From: Salipiger abyssi
GTDB lineage: Bacteria > Pseudomonadota > Alphaproteobacteria > Rhodobacterales > Rhodobacteraceae
Length of the DNA stretch: 64,000 nt
Assembly: GCF_017311415.1 (NCBI RefSeq)
Contig: NZ_JAEKIS010000016.1
Location: 24,769-88,768 of the forward strand
Direction: 5' to 3'
This document shows positions 8,197 through 16,693 of this stretch, piece after piece. Position 1 is the stretch's first letter; the number at the start of each line of letters is the position of its first letter. Under the pieces are notes generated by a model, which saw nothing but the letters and a program-made list of their open reading frames with translations, ran no database searches and was not told where the DNA came from. Position numbers and translations under genes: made by a program.

Positions 8197-8694
8197 TCAG
8201 CGTGCCAGCACCGCAAAGAGATCGTTGCGAGCACGGCCGGAGGCGTCGGCCAGCTCGTTCAGGCTCTGGTCGGCATCCGCCACCGCGAATCCCGCCGATC
8301 TGAGGGCGGCGCTCAGCGCCTCCGGCGTTTCGCCGATCACCGCGGCGACTTCGGCAACCGAACCGTCCAGCATCTTCTGCGCGACCGCAAAGACCGGCGG
8401 CCGCCCGCCGGACTGCTCCCGCCCGAGTGTCGGTACGACGAAGGCGGCGGCGGCCAGCGCGGAGGCTGCTAGCGTTCCGGCAAAGATCGGACGGCGCAGA
8501 TAGCCCAGCATGGGGCGCCAGTTCTTCCAGATATGCAGCACGAAGGGCAGGATGAGCAGCAGGCTCAGCCATTCATGCATGCTGTGAAACCAGACCGAAT
8601 TCCAGTGAAAGAACAGGGCCAGCCCCGAGAGCAGCGAGATCAGGAACAGGCCGGTGATGAGCGGCGTGGCGATACGTTTGAGAAAGGCGGTCAT
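8197..8694 (-). CDS. DUF4405 domain membrane protein
   Basis: A 165-residue membrane protein. Three hydrophobic segments are seen near residues 10-30, 38-55 and 70-88. The conserved His residues (FHW, FHSMHEW, VLHIWKNW) are those of the DUF4405 family, whose pattern resembles heme-ligating membrane cytochromes. The C-terminal part (about 105-165) is soluble and contains a helical region. The start MTAFLKRIATP at 8694 precedes the first membrane helix; an upstream in-frame ATG adds an unlikely hydrophilic tail. A redox role is inferred only. Confidence 0.78.
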   Translation of the reverse strand: MTAFLKRIATPLITGLFLISLLSGLALFFHWNSVWFHSMHEWLSLLLILPFVLHIWKNWRPMLGYLRRPIFAGTLAASALAAAAFVVPTLGREQSGGRPPVFAVAQKMLDGSVAEVAAVIGETPEALSAALRSAGFAVADADQSLNELADASGRARNDLFAVLAR

Positions 8695-8868
8695 GGCGGT
8701 CTCTTGGCTTTGACGGAACAAAAAAAGCATCGCGGGCGCTGGCGCGCGGCGGCACATCTTCTTTCACGCGGCCCCCTGCATGCCCCGTCGCGGATTTCCT
8801 GCGAGGCGGGCAAATTTCCTCTTGCAGAGCGGCGCGCAAGCCTCTACATCGCCTCCACCATCGGGAAC

Positions 8869-8943
8869 GCGGGCGTAGCTCAGGGGTAGAGCATTACCTT
8901 GCCAAGGTAAGGGTCGTGAGTTCGAATCTCATCGCCCGCTCCA
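8869..8943 (+). tRNA. tRNA-Gly(GCC), copy 1
   Basis: A full cloverleaf with acceptor GCGGGCG/CGCCCGC, D arm GCTCAGGGGTAGAGC, anticodon GCC in TTGCCAA, T loop TTCGAAT, discriminator T73 and an encoded CCA. It is 75 nt long and identical to the copy at 8981. Confidence 0.97.
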
Positions 8944-8980
8944 GATGGACCCTTCGACAGCAAGACTGTCGTAAACGGAT

Positions 8981-9055
8981 GCGGGCGTAGCTCAGGGGTA
9001 GAGCATTACCTTGCCAAGGTAAGGGTCGTGAGTTCGAATCTCATCGCCCGCTCCA
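8981..9055 (+). tRNA. tRNA-Gly(GCC), copy 2
   Basis: Identical over all 75 bases to the gene at 8869 and separated from it by 37 bp, so the two are probably one transcript. A recent duplication or gene conversion would keep them identical. Confidence 0.97.
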
Positions 9056-9242
9056 ATATTTCAGACAATACAAGTCGTTGGACGCTGACAGGTGGCATGC
9101 CGGTGGCCCGTCATGGCGCGTCGCATACTTTTTGCGCGCCGTCCCGCCACCTGCTCGTGCCGCTCCGCCGCGCATCTCAGCACCGTCCCAAAACGGCCCC
9201 GAACGCGCATGGATGACGGCCCGGACTATCGCCCCGATGAAA

Positions 9243-9256
9243 AGTTGATAAACTTA
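9243..9256. promoter_or_regulatory. AT-rich promoter region with small dyad before the exbB operon
   Basis: AAGTTGATAAACTT is a 5-bp inverted repeat in an otherwise unusually AT-rich stretch (9240-9275) upstream of the TonB-energising genes. Iron control of this operon is expected, so this is the best place for an iron-regulator site, but it does not match a named box that I can recognise. The remaining bases of the 9056-9378 gap show no gene. Confidence 0.35.
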
Positions 9257-9378
9257 ATAAGGTATTGAAATTTGCGCTGCGCTGTGGTGACTCTCTGACC
9301 AACCACAACAGCCAGCCCCCTGCCGAGACAGGCGACGCCAGCGGACCGTGTACCAGATCACGTTTCAAGGAGTTGCCG

Positions 9379-9825
9379 GTGTCCCGTGCCGTCCCCCCCG
9401 CCTTTCGCCGCGCGCTGATCGCATGCGCCGCCGTGCTGGCCCTGCCCTCTCTGCTCGCAGCCCAAGACGCCGCCCCGACCGGCCTTTCGCTGGAACTCAA
9501 CGCACAGGAACAGGTCGAAAAGGGCTGCAAACTCAGCTTTCTCGCCCGCAACGGATTTGACGGCGATATCGCCAAGGCGGTGTTCGAAACCGTGCTGTTC
9601 GACGGCGACGGCCAGGTCGAGCGCCTGACGCTGTTCGATTTCGGCACATTACCCGCCGGCAAGCCCCGGCTGCGGCAATTCGTTGTGCCCGGGCTGCAAT
9701 GCGATGCGCTGGGGCAGATTCTGATCAATGGCGCCAGCACCTGCGAGGCGGGCACGCTTGGCGCCGGAGCCTGCGGCGAGGGGCTGACCCTCACCAGCCG
9801 CACCGACGTGGAGATGATGGGATGA
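9379..9825 (+). CDS. Periplasmic protein of unknown function at the head of the exbB operon
   Basis: A 148-residue exported protein. The N-terminus from the GTG start at 9379 is a classical signal peptide (basic residues, then ALIACAAVLALPSLLAAQ). The mature part has two Cys pairs (C near GCKLSF and QCDALG; CEAGTLGAGACG), suggesting disulfides. GTG is preferred because AAGGAG lies about 8 nt upstream and the signal peptide starts there; an earlier ATG at 9265 would add an untypical tail. It overlaps exbB by ATGA, so it is co-translated with the TonB system. I do not recognise the family. Confidence 0.72.
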   Translation: MSRAVPPAFRRALIACAAVLALPSLLAAQDAAPTGLSLELNAQEQVEKGCKLSFLARNGFDGDIAKAVFETVLFDGDGQVERLTLFDFGTLPAGKPRLRQFVVPGLQCDALGQILINGASTCEAGTLGAGACGEGLTLTSRTDVEMMG

Positions 9826-10496
9826 TCGACACGCTTTTCGACACCGTTTCCGACCTGCTGATCCGCGTGGCCGAGCTTGGCGGACCGGTCGTGCTGCTGC
9901 TCATCGCGCTGTCGGTGCTGACGCTGACCGTGATTCTCTACAAGCTCTGGCAGTTCCGCGCCGCTGGCGTCGGGCGCCACAAGGCGCTGCGTCTCGCCGT
10001 CGCCGCCTGGGACGCGGGCGATACCGCCATCGCGCGCCGCGAACTGGCCCACTCGAAAAGCTATCTCAAGCCGGTGATCGCCATGGCCTTTGCCGGGCGC
10101 TGCGACGCGGCGCGGCTGGATGCCGAGGCCGAGACCCGCTTTGCCCGGCTCGAAAGCGGCTTCCGTTTTCTCGATTCGGTGGCGCAGCTCTCGCCGCTGC
10201 TGGGGCTGTTCGGCACGGTGCTTGGGATGATCTCAGCGTTTCAGGCACTTCAGGAAGCCGGTGCGCAGGTCGACCCGTCGATCCTCGCCGGCGGCATCTG
10301 GGTGGCGCTGCTGACCACCGCCGTGGGGCTCGCCGTGGCGATGCCGACCTCGATCGTACTGAGCTGGTTCGAAACCCGCATGGAGGCCGAGCGCGTGCTG
10401 GCCGAAAAGGCGCTGCGCAGCGTGCAGTCCCCCGCAGGCGGCATGCCGAAGGAGGCCGCCGCGCTGGCCCCTTCCGGAGCTTCTGCCCATGCGTAA
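9822..10496 (+). CDS. exbB: ExbB-type proton channel subunit (MotA/TolQ/ExbB family)
   Basis: A 224-residue inner-membrane protein with three hydrophobic segments: about 20-40 (PVVLLLIALSVLTLTVILY), 125-145 (LSPLLGLFGTVLGMISAF) and 160-180. The motif LGLFGTVLGMI and GGIWVALLTTAVGLAVAMP are typical of ExbB/TolQ. With ExbD it uses the proton gradient to energise TonB and the outer-membrane receptor at 12479. It overlaps the upstream gene by four bases and exbD by eight. Confidence 0.9.
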   Translation: MIDTLFDTVSDLLIRVAELGGPVVLLLIALSVLTLTVILYKLWQFRAAGVGRHKALRLAVAAWDAGDTAIARRELAHSKSYLKPVIAMAFAGRCDAARLDAEAETRFARLESGFRFLDSVAQLSPLLGLFGTVLGMISAFQALQEAGAQVDPSILAGGIWVALLTTAVGLAVAMPTSIVLSWFETRMEAERVLAEKALRSVQSPAGGMPKEAAALAPSGASAHA

Positions 10497-10875
10497 GATG
10501 CGGCGCAGGCGCAAGCTTTCGATGACGTCGCTGATCGACGTCATCTTCCTGCTGCTGCTCTTCTTCATGCTTACCTCGACCTTCACACGGTTTTCCGAAG
10601 TCGAACTGACCTCCGGCGGCACCGGTGCCGCGCCCTCCGCCTCCGAGCGCCCGCTCTTCCTCCAGCTCGGCCCGGAGAGCGCGCGGCTCAACAGCGCCGA
10701 TATCGTGCTGGACAGTTTGGCCGAGGCGCTGGCCGAGCAGCGCGGCGAAGGCAGCGAGGCACGGCGGCTTCTGGTCGCGCTCCAACCCGGCGTTACCGCG
10801 CAAAGACTGACCGACCTGCTGGTGATCCTGCGCGGCGTGCCGGGCTTTACGCCCACCGTTCTGGGAGCGTCCTGA
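10489..10875 (+). CDS. exbD: ExbD subunit 1, with the essential membrane aspartate
   Basis: A 128-residue ExbD/TolR family protein: a short basic cytoplasmic tail, one transmembrane helix (about 13-32) and a periplasmic domain. The proton-relaying aspartate is present as D17 in SLIDVIFLLLLFFML, corresponding to Asp25 of Escherichia coli ExbD. It overlaps exbB by 8 bp and the second exbD by one base. Its partner gene at 10875 lacks this residue. Confidence 0.88.
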   Translation: MRKMRRRRKLSMTSLIDVIFLLLLFFMLTSTFTRFSEVELTSGGTGAAPSASERPLFLQLGPESARLNSADIVLDSLAEALAEQRGEGSEARRLLVALQPGVTAQRLTDLLVILRGVPGFTPTVLGAS

Positions 10876-11264
10876 TGCGTGCGCGCCGACCGAAATCCGA
10901 ACGCGAACCGACCATCGCCCTGATCAACATCGTCTTTTTGATGCTGATCTTCTTCCTCGTGGCCGGCACGCTGGCACAGCCGCTCGATCCGGCGCTGAAG
11001 CTGGTGAGCACTGCCGATCTGGAAGGCAGCCCGCCGCCGCCCGATGCGCTGGTGGTGCATCCAGACGGCGCGCTCAGCCATCGCGGCGAGGTTCAGGAGT
11101 CGCCCGAGACCTATCTCGCGGCGCTGGACCCCGAGGCCCGCGCGCTGGTGCGCCTGGTGCCCGACCGCGATCTGCCCGCCGCCGATCTGGTGGAGGTGGC
11201 GCGGGCGCTGCGTGCCGGCGGGGCGGAAAAGGTCATGATCGTCAGTGAAAGGGGGCTGCAATGA
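10875..11264 (+). CDS. Second ExbD-like subunit with Asn in place of the proton-carrying Asp
   Basis: A 129-residue ExbD/TolR-like protein with the same plan: basic N-tail, one helix (about 13-31) and a periplasmic domain. At the position of the essential aspartate it has N18 (IALINIVFLMLIFF), where ExbD copy 1 has D17. Asparagine there should not carry protons. Because ExbD works as a dimer inside an ExbB pentamer, this may be the non-conducting half of a mixed dimer. The start overlaps the exbD stop (TGATG), and it overlaps tonB by four bases. Confidence 0.82.
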   Translation: MRARRPKSEREPTIALINIVFLMLIFFLVAGTLAQPLDPALKLVSTADLEGSPPPPDALVVHPDGALSHRGEVQESPETYLAALDPEARALVRLVPDRDLPAADLVEVARALRAGGAEKVMIVSERGLQ

Positions 11265-12268
11265 TTGCCAAATCCCGCGTTCTGAAAGGTGTCGCGCTGC
11301 TGATGGCATGCAGCGCCCATGGCGCGCTGGCGCTGGCGCTGCTGCCCGGCAGCGAACCGTTCGAGATCGAAGGCTCGGGCGGGGCCGCCGAAGCCCGGCT
11401 CGGATCGAGCTTTGCCGATATGGCGGCCGGCACGCTATCCGCGACACCGCCAGAAGAGCCCACCGAGGCCGAACCGGTGGAAGAGGCGGCACTGACCCCG
11501 GAGCCGCCCGCCGAGACCGCTCAGCCGACGCCACCCGAGGCCGAGGCGACGCCTCCGGCCGAGCGCGCGCAGACCAGTCCCAGCCTCGCCGAGCCCACGC
11601 CGGACGCCATCGCGGCGGAGCCGCTGCCCGCGGCGCCGGCGCCGGATGCGGTCGCCGCGCTGCCCGCGGAAGTGCCGGAACAGACCTCATCCGAAGCCCC
11701 TGCCGAACGCATCGAAGCCGAGGAGGACGACACGCCGCCGAACGCGCTGGCCAGTTCGCTGCGCCCGATGGAGCGGCCCGAGGCCCTGCGCAAGCCGGAG
11801 CCCGCGCCGAAACCGGCAGCCAAGCCGAAACCCAAGACCCAGAAGCCAAAGACCCAGACCGCCCGCAAGCAGCCGGAGCGGACCCCACAGGCCGCGCCTC
11901 AGGGGAACGCGAACCGCAATGCCAATGCCGGTCAGGAACGGGGCAGCGAAACCGCCAAGGCCACACGCAGCGGCGCCGGCGGCAAGAGCAATCAGGCGGG
12001 CAACGCTGCCGCCAGCAACTATCCCGGTCAGGTCATGCGCAAGATCGCACGCGTGCCGCGCCCGCGCCTGAACGCGCGCGGCGGTACAGTGGTCGCGTTC
12101 CGCATCTCCGGCAATGGCGGGCTGGCCGGTGCCTCGGTGCTGCGCAGCTCCGGATCGTCCGCGCTCGATGCGGCCGCGCTGAGGGTCGTGCATCGCGCCG
12201 CCCCCTTCCCGGCTCCCCCCGCAGGCGCGCGGCGCGAATTCTCCTTCGAGATTTCACCCGCAAACTGA
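11261..12268 (+). CDS. tonB: TonB energy transducer
   Basis: A 335-residue TonB protein. The N-terminal helix (about 9-30) anchors it in the inner membrane. The long middle (about 60-230) is rich in Pro, Glu, Ala and Lys and would span the periplasm. The C-terminal TonB domain is seen as YPGQVMRKIARVPRPR, VVAFRISGNGGL and SSALDAAALRVVHRAAPFP. It passes ExbBD energy to the heme receptor. It starts inside the end of the second exbD (ATGA). Confidence 0.92.
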   Translation: MIAKSRVLKGVALLMACSAHGALALALLPGSEPFEIEGSGGAAEARLGSSFADMAAGTLSATPPEEPTEAEPVEEAALTPEPPAETAQPTPPEAEATPPAERAQTSPSLAEPTPDAIAAEPLPAAPAPDAVAALPAEVPEQTSSEAPAERIEAEEDDTPPNALASSLRPMERPEALRKPEPAPKPAAKPKPKTQKPKTQTARKQPERTPQAAPQGNANRNANAGQERGSETAKATRSGAGGKSNQAGNAAASNYPGQVMRKIARVPRPRLNARGGTVVAFRISGNGGLAGASVLRSSGSSALDAAALRVVHRAAPFPAPPAGARREFSFEISPAN

Positions 12269-12313
12269 GGCGATGGCCTCACCCGGCGCATTCGCTTTGT
12301 GATCGCAGCGGAG

Positions 12314-12337
12314 CGGTGGGCAGATTGCCCACCCTAC
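12314..12337 (+). repeat. Intergenic palindromic repeat, family A
   Basis: CGGTGGGCAGATTGCCCACC plus CTAC, identical to the copies at 5006 and 23082. It lies between convergent tonB and the receptor gene. Confidence 0.85.
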
Positions 12338-12414
12338 AGGGCCGGCACCCCGGCACGATCCGCCACAGCTCCGATCCCCGCCTCAAACCGGTTCCAACAC
12401 CGACGCACAAACGA

Positions 12415-12446
12415 GAAACGCCCCCCGGATCTCCGGGGGGCGTTTC
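12415..12446. terminator. Bidirectional terminator, tonB / receptor gene
   Basis: A perfect 14-bp stem (GAAACGCCCCCCGG with its complement) around an ATCT loop. The A and T ends give short U tracts in both directions, fitting a shared terminator of the convergent tonB and TonB-dependent receptor genes. Confidence 0.85.
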
Positions 12447-12478
12447 CACCTTCTGCACCGCGAGGGAAAACGGCGGGA

Positions 12479-14521
12479 TCAGAAGACTTTCGACAGACCC
12501 AGCTTGTAGGTCCGGCCCGGCGCGTCACGCGAGGACAGGTTGCCGGTGTAGTCGAGATCGAAGGCGTTCTCGATGCCGAAGCGAATCTCCGTGCCCTCGA
12601 AAGCACCGCTCTGCGGTTTGTAGGTCGCCCGCAGGTTATGGACGGTGTAGTCCGGCAGATCCTCCTGCAACGCGTCACGTGCATCGGTGGTGTGGCGCAC
12701 CTCCCAGCTCATATCCAGCCAGTCGCCCCATTTGCGGCCCAGCGTCAGGCCGACCGCGTCGCCCGGCTTGTTGCGCCAGTCGGTATCGCTCAGCCCGTCG
12801 GCATATTCCGTGCCCTCGGTCCAGCTGCCCTGGAAATCGACATAGGTGCCGTTGGCGAAGCCGTAGGAGGCTTCGAGCTCGAACCCTTCGGTTTCCACCC
12901 GATCGAGATTGGGGCTGGTCGAGCCGGTCGCGGAATAGCTGGTGATGTCCCAGAGTTCGGTCTGGTAGTAGCTGCCGCGCAGCGAGAGATTGTCGCCCGG
13001 CGAGAACACATCCACCGCGGCATAGGAGGCGCCGAGCTCCCAGGTGTCGGACTTCTCGGACGTGGTCATGCGCCATTCATTGACATCGGCCGGCCCGAGA
13101 TCGTCGATGATCGGCAGACCCTCGGTATAGGCGTAGCTGCCGAAGACCGACAGGCCGTTGCCGAACTCATAGGCCAGCGCCACGCCGCCCATCAGCGCGT
13201 CATTCTCGAAATCGCCGTAGGTGGTCGCGCTCTCGACCTCGGATTTCTCCCAGCGCAGCGCCGGCGTCAGGGTGAAGCCGTTGAACCGCATCTCGTCGAT
13301 CACGAAGACCGCGACACGGTTGTCCTCGCCGCCCGGCGCGCTGGCGGCATCGTTGTCTTCGCGCTCGCGCCGCGACAGCTCGACACCGGCACGCAGGGTG
13401 TGATCCACGATCCCGGTCTGGAACAGCGCGGCGTTCTTCACGGTCAGCTTGGTGGTCTCATAGCGCTGATCGGCGTTCACCGTATCGCGCAGGAACGGCC
13501 AGGTCGGCGTGAATTCCAGCGGCGACGAGCCGGGCACATAGCTGTATTCGATCTGCTGATCGGCATAGGAAAGCGTCGCGGTCAGGTCGATGAGATCGCT
13601 GAGCGGATTGTAACGGTATTCCAGAGTCGTCTGGCTGGTTTCGGTCACCCGGTCGACATTGCCGAAGCTGCCGCCGGTGGTGCCGAACGTGTCATAGGGC
13701 ACGTCCTTTTCATCCGCCGTGGTGCGCGAGTAGGACAACGTCACGCTGTGCGCATCGTCCTGCCCGAAGGTGAACTTGCCCTTGAGCAGCCCCGACGGCG
13801 TTTCGAACCCGCTGTTGCCGATCACATGGCCATCGCCATCGACCTGATCGTCCTGCTGGCGCCAGGTGTAGTTGAGCAGGAATTCCGCGCGCTCGGTCGG
13901 CTGCCAGGCCAGCGTCGTCGAGCTGACCGCGCTGGCAGTGTTCGAACCGAACTCGAAACTCTGACCGACACGGAAGCCCGGCACGCCGCCGGTGAAATCC
14001 GAGGCGTCCTTGGTTTCCAGCTTCACCACACCGCCGACAATGCCCGAGCCGTATTCAAAACTGCCGATGGTGCCGCGCAGCACCTCGACCTGACGATAGA
14101 GCAGCGGGTCGGTGAAGAGCTGCGTGCCGATCCGGTAGAGCTCTTCCGACCCAACCGAGGCGCCATCGACAAGAATCGCGATCTTCTGGTCGTTGCCATA
14201 GGTGCCGTTGGCACCGTATCCGCGAATGTTGATGCCCGACCCCTGCGGCGTCGAACCGTTGATCAGGGTCACACCGGGCACCGAGTCGATCAGCTCGGCG
14301 ATGGTGCCGGCCTGACGGTCCTCGATCTCCTCAGAATCCACGGTGGTCACCGGCACGGCGCCACCGAGGCTCAGGTCGCGCTTGCCCGGTGTCATGTAGA
14401 GGGTGCCGAGAAACCCGGGAACGGTGGTCAGATCTCTTTCGGCCTGCTGCGCCGCGCCTTGCGTGGCGCAAAGAGAAAGGAGGATGAGCGCGGTCGTGCC
14501 GCGCAATCTGCTGCGTGTCAT
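12479..14521 (-). CDS. TonB-dependent outer-membrane receptor, probably for heme
   Basis: A 680-residue outer-membrane receptor. The signal peptide covers about residues 1-25 (TTALILLSLCATQGAAQQ). The plug domain (about 45-165) shows VDSEEIEDRQAGTIAELID, PGVTLINGS and INIRGYGANG. The rest is a 22-strand barrel ending in a C-terminal aromatic (LSKVF). The heme role is inferred from its place between tonB and hmuS; the FRAP and NPDL motifs of classic heme receptors are not evident. The start at 14521 gives the signal peptide. Confidence 0.88.
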   Translation of the reverse strand: MTRSRLRGTTALILLSLCATQGAAQQAERDLTTVPGFLGTLYMTPGKRDLSLGGAVPVTTVDSEEIEDRQAGTIAELIDSVPGVTLINGSTPQGSGINIRGYGANGTYGNDQKIAILVDGASVGSEELYRIGTQLFTDPLLYRQVEVLRGTIGSFEYGSGIVGGVVKLETKDASDFTGGVPGFRVGQSFEFGSNTASAVSSTTLAWQPTERAEFLLNYTWRQQDDQVDGDGHVIGNSGFETPSGLLKGKFTFGQDDAHSVTLSYSRTTADEKDVPYDTFGTTGGSFGNVDRVTETSQTTLEYRYNPLSDLIDLTATLSYADQQIEYSYVPGSSPLEFTPTWPFLRDTVNADQRYETTKLTVKNAALFQTGIVDHTLRAGVELSRREREDNDAASAPGGEDNRVAVFVIDEMRFNGFTLTPALRWEKSEVESATTYGDFENDALMGGVALAYEFGNGLSVFGSYAYTEGLPIIDDLGPADVNEWRMTTSEKSDTWELGASYAAVDVFSPGDNLSLRGSYYQTELWDITSYSATGSTSPNLDRVETEGFELEASYGFANGTYVDFQGSWTEGTEYADGLSDTDWRNKPGDAVGLTLGRKWGDWLDMSWEVRHTTDARDALQEDLPDYTVHNLRATYKPQSGAFEGTEIRFGIENAFDLDYTGNLSSRDAPGRTYKLGLSKVF

Positions 14522-14637
14522 GAATTCAGCCTTGATCAGCGAGGGTGTGGTGAGGGTCGCTGGCACGAGGCTGGCTGGGAGGATCCGTGCAAATTTCGGT
14601 CACAAATCCGTTTGTTCCTTGCAGCGGGTAGCGTATC

Positions 14638-14657
14638 CAACTAAAACAGTCAACTAA
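14638..14657. promoter_or_regulatory. Direct repeat in the receptor/hmuS divergent promoter region
   Basis: CAACTAA occurs at 14638-14644 and again at 14651-14657, 13 bp apart, in an AT-rich pocket of the gap between the receptor gene (leftward) and hmuS (rightward). It may be an iron- or heme-regulator site. I cannot match it to a named box. Confidence 0.35.
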
Positions 14658-14747
14658 GGACTTGCCAGCATTCAGCCGCTTTGTCGCGTCGCGCCAGCCG
14701 AGTTGTTCCCTTTCTCGCACCCGCAACGAACCGGACAAGGACCAAGG

Positions 14748-15815
14748 ATGGCCGATTCCCCGACTGCCTCGCAGCACCCGCCCAGCGCGCAAACGATTCG
14801 CGACGCGCTCGCCGACGCCCCCAAGACCCGCTCCCGCGATCTCGCCACCCAGCTCGGCATCACCGAGGCGCAGCTGCTGGCGGCGCAGACCGGCCATGGC
14901 GTGACCCGGATCGCCGCCCATCCCGACAAGGTGATCCCGGCGGTCGAGGCTCTGGGCGAGGTCATGGCGCTGACCCGTGTCGAGGCGGCGGTGCATGAAA
15001 AGGTGGGCACCTACGCCAACTATCACACCGGTCCGCATGCGGCGATGGTGCTGGCCGACGAGATTGACCTGCGGATCTTTCCCAAGCACTGGTGCCACGG
15101 CTTTCTCGTCGAACAGGAGAGCGACGCCGGCGTGAAGCGCAGCCTTCAGATCTTCGACGCGGCGGGCGACGCCATCCACAAGGTGCATCTGCGCGCCGGC
15201 TCCGACCTTGCCGGCTGGGAGGCCGCGAAAGCCGCCCTCGCCAGCGGCGAGACCGGCGACACGCTGGATCTGGAACCGCGCCAGCCCACCGAGGCGGCGA
15301 AATCCGATCCCGCCAAGCTCGACGTGCTGCGCAAGGAATGGGCGCGGCTCACCGACACGCATCAGTTCCTGCGGCTCTGCTCGAAACTCAAGATGAACCG
15401 GCTCGGCGCCTATCGCATCGCCGGCGCGCCCTTTGTGCGCCAGCTCGAGCCCGCCGCCGTCGATGCGATGCTCGAGGCGGTGCGCGACCGCGAGACCGAG
15501 ATCATGCTCTTTGTCGGCAATCGTGGCTGCATTCAGATCCATTCCGGCCCGGTGCGTACCCTGCGCCCGATGGGACCGTGGCAGAACATCATGGATCCGG
15601 GCTTCAACCTGCATCTGCGCCGCGACAAGGTGGCCGAGCTCTGGGCGGTGGAGAAACCCACCCAGCGCGGCCCGGCGATCTCTGTCGAGGCCTTCGATGC
15701 CGAGGGCGGACTGATCTTCCAGTGTTTCGGCGTCGGCAAGGACGGTAACGACCACCGCCCCGCCTGGAAAGAAATCGTCGAGGCGCTGCCCAGCCGCGAG
15801 GAGGTCTCCGCATGA
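14748..15815 (+). CDS. hmuS: Heme-trafficking protein HmuS/HemS
   Basis: A 355-residue cytoplasmic HemS/ChuX-family protein with the internal duplication of the family: repeats at about 15-170 and 195-350. It receives heme from the importer and passes it on or helps break it down. Motifs include TYANYHTGPHAAMVLADEIDLRIF and MGPWQNIMDPGFNLHLR. The start MADSPTASQHPP at 14748 has AAGGA just upstream, with no room for more of the fold before it. It overlaps hmuT by four bases. Confidence 0.93.
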   Translation: MADSPTASQHPPSAQTIRDALADAPKTRSRDLATQLGITEAQLLAAQTGHGVTRIAAHPDKVIPAVEALGEVMALTRVEAAVHEKVGTYANYHTGPHAAMVLADEIDLRIFPKHWCHGFLVEQESDAGVKRSLQIFDAAGDAIHKVHLRAGSDLAGWEAAKAALASGETGDTLDLEPRQPTEAAKSDPAKLDVLRKEWARLTDTHQFLRLCSKLKMNRLGAYRIAGAPFVRQLEPAAVDAMLEAVRDRETEIMLFVGNRGCIQIHSGPVRTLRPMGPWQNIMDPGFNLHLRRDKVAELWAVEKPTQRGPAISVEAFDAEGGLIFQCFGVGKDGNDHRPAWKEIVEALPSREEVSA

Positions 15816-16690
15816 AGCGCCGCTCCTTCCACGCGCTCGCACTGTCCACTGCCGCCTATCTCGCGCTCGGCGGGCTCGGCGCCGCGCTCCTGCCCGCGGA
15901 AGCGGCGCGGGGCGAGGCCGATACGCTGGTGATCGGCGGCTCGGTCACCGAAATCGTCTATGCGCTCGGGCAGGAGCACCGGCTTCTCGCCCGCGACACC
16001 ACCTCCACCTACCCGCCGCAGGCCGAAGCGTTGCCTGATGTGGGCTATATGCGCGCGCTCTCGCCCGAAGGTGTGCTGTCGGTGAACCCCGACCTGATCC
16101 TGTCGGAAGAGGGCGCCGGCCCGCCGGAAACGCTCGATGTGCTGGAAGAGGCGGCGATCCCTTTCATCACCGTGCCGGGCGGCTTCGATGCCGACGCCGT
16201 CGCCGCCAAGATCCGCGCGGTGGGCGAGGCGCTCGACGTGCCCGAGGCCGCCTCCGCGCTGGCCGAGGAGGTCAGCACCCAGATCGAAACCGCCAGCAAG
16301 GATGCGCAGGCAGCGGCGGGCACGCCCAAGCGCGTGCTCTTCGTGCTGTCGGCCCAGGGCGGCCGGCTGATGGGCGGTGGCGACAATACCGGCGCGGCGG
16401 CGATCATCGAGATGGCGGGCGGCGTCAACGCGCTGGCAGGCGTCGAGGGCTACAAGCCGCTCTCGGACGAGGCGGTCACCGCCGCTGCGCCCGATGTGAT
16501 CCTGATGATGGACCGCGACGGCGATCACGCCGCCAGCGCCGAAGAGCTCTTCGCTCTGCCCGCGCTGGCCGTCACCCCCGCCGCCGAGACCGGCGCGCTG
16601 ATCAAGATGGACGGGCTGAAACTGCTGGGCTTCGGCCCGCGCACCGGCGCGGCGGTGGCCGAGCTGGCGCAGGCGCTTTACGGGGGCTGA
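15812..16690 (+). CDS. hmuT: Heme ABC transporter substrate-binding protein HmuT
   Basis: A 292-residue periplasmic heme-binding protein of the TroA/FhuD-type fold. The signal peptide runs to about residue 35 (LALGGLGAALLPAEA). The conserved start of the fold is LVIGGSVTEIVYALGQEHRL; DTTSTYPPQA contains the Tyr expected near the heme; the later GGGDNTGAAAIIEMAGG is typical. No lipobox is seen. The gene overlaps hmuS by four bases and precedes hmuU. Confidence 0.92.
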   Translation: MKRRSFHALALSTAAYLALGGLGAALLPAEAARGEADTLVIGGSVTEIVYALGQEHRLLARDTTSTYPPQAEALPDVGYMRALSPEGVLSVNPDLILSEEGAGPPETLDVLEEAAIPFITVPGGFDADAVAAKIRAVGEALDVPEAASALAEEVSTQIETASKDAQAAAGTPKRVLFVLSAQGGRLMGGGDNTGAAAIIEMAGGVNALAGVEGYKPLSDEAVTAAAPDVILMMDRDGDHAASAEELFALPALAVTPAAETGALIKMDGLKLLGFGPRTGAAVAELAQALYGG

Positions 16691-16693
16691 ACC

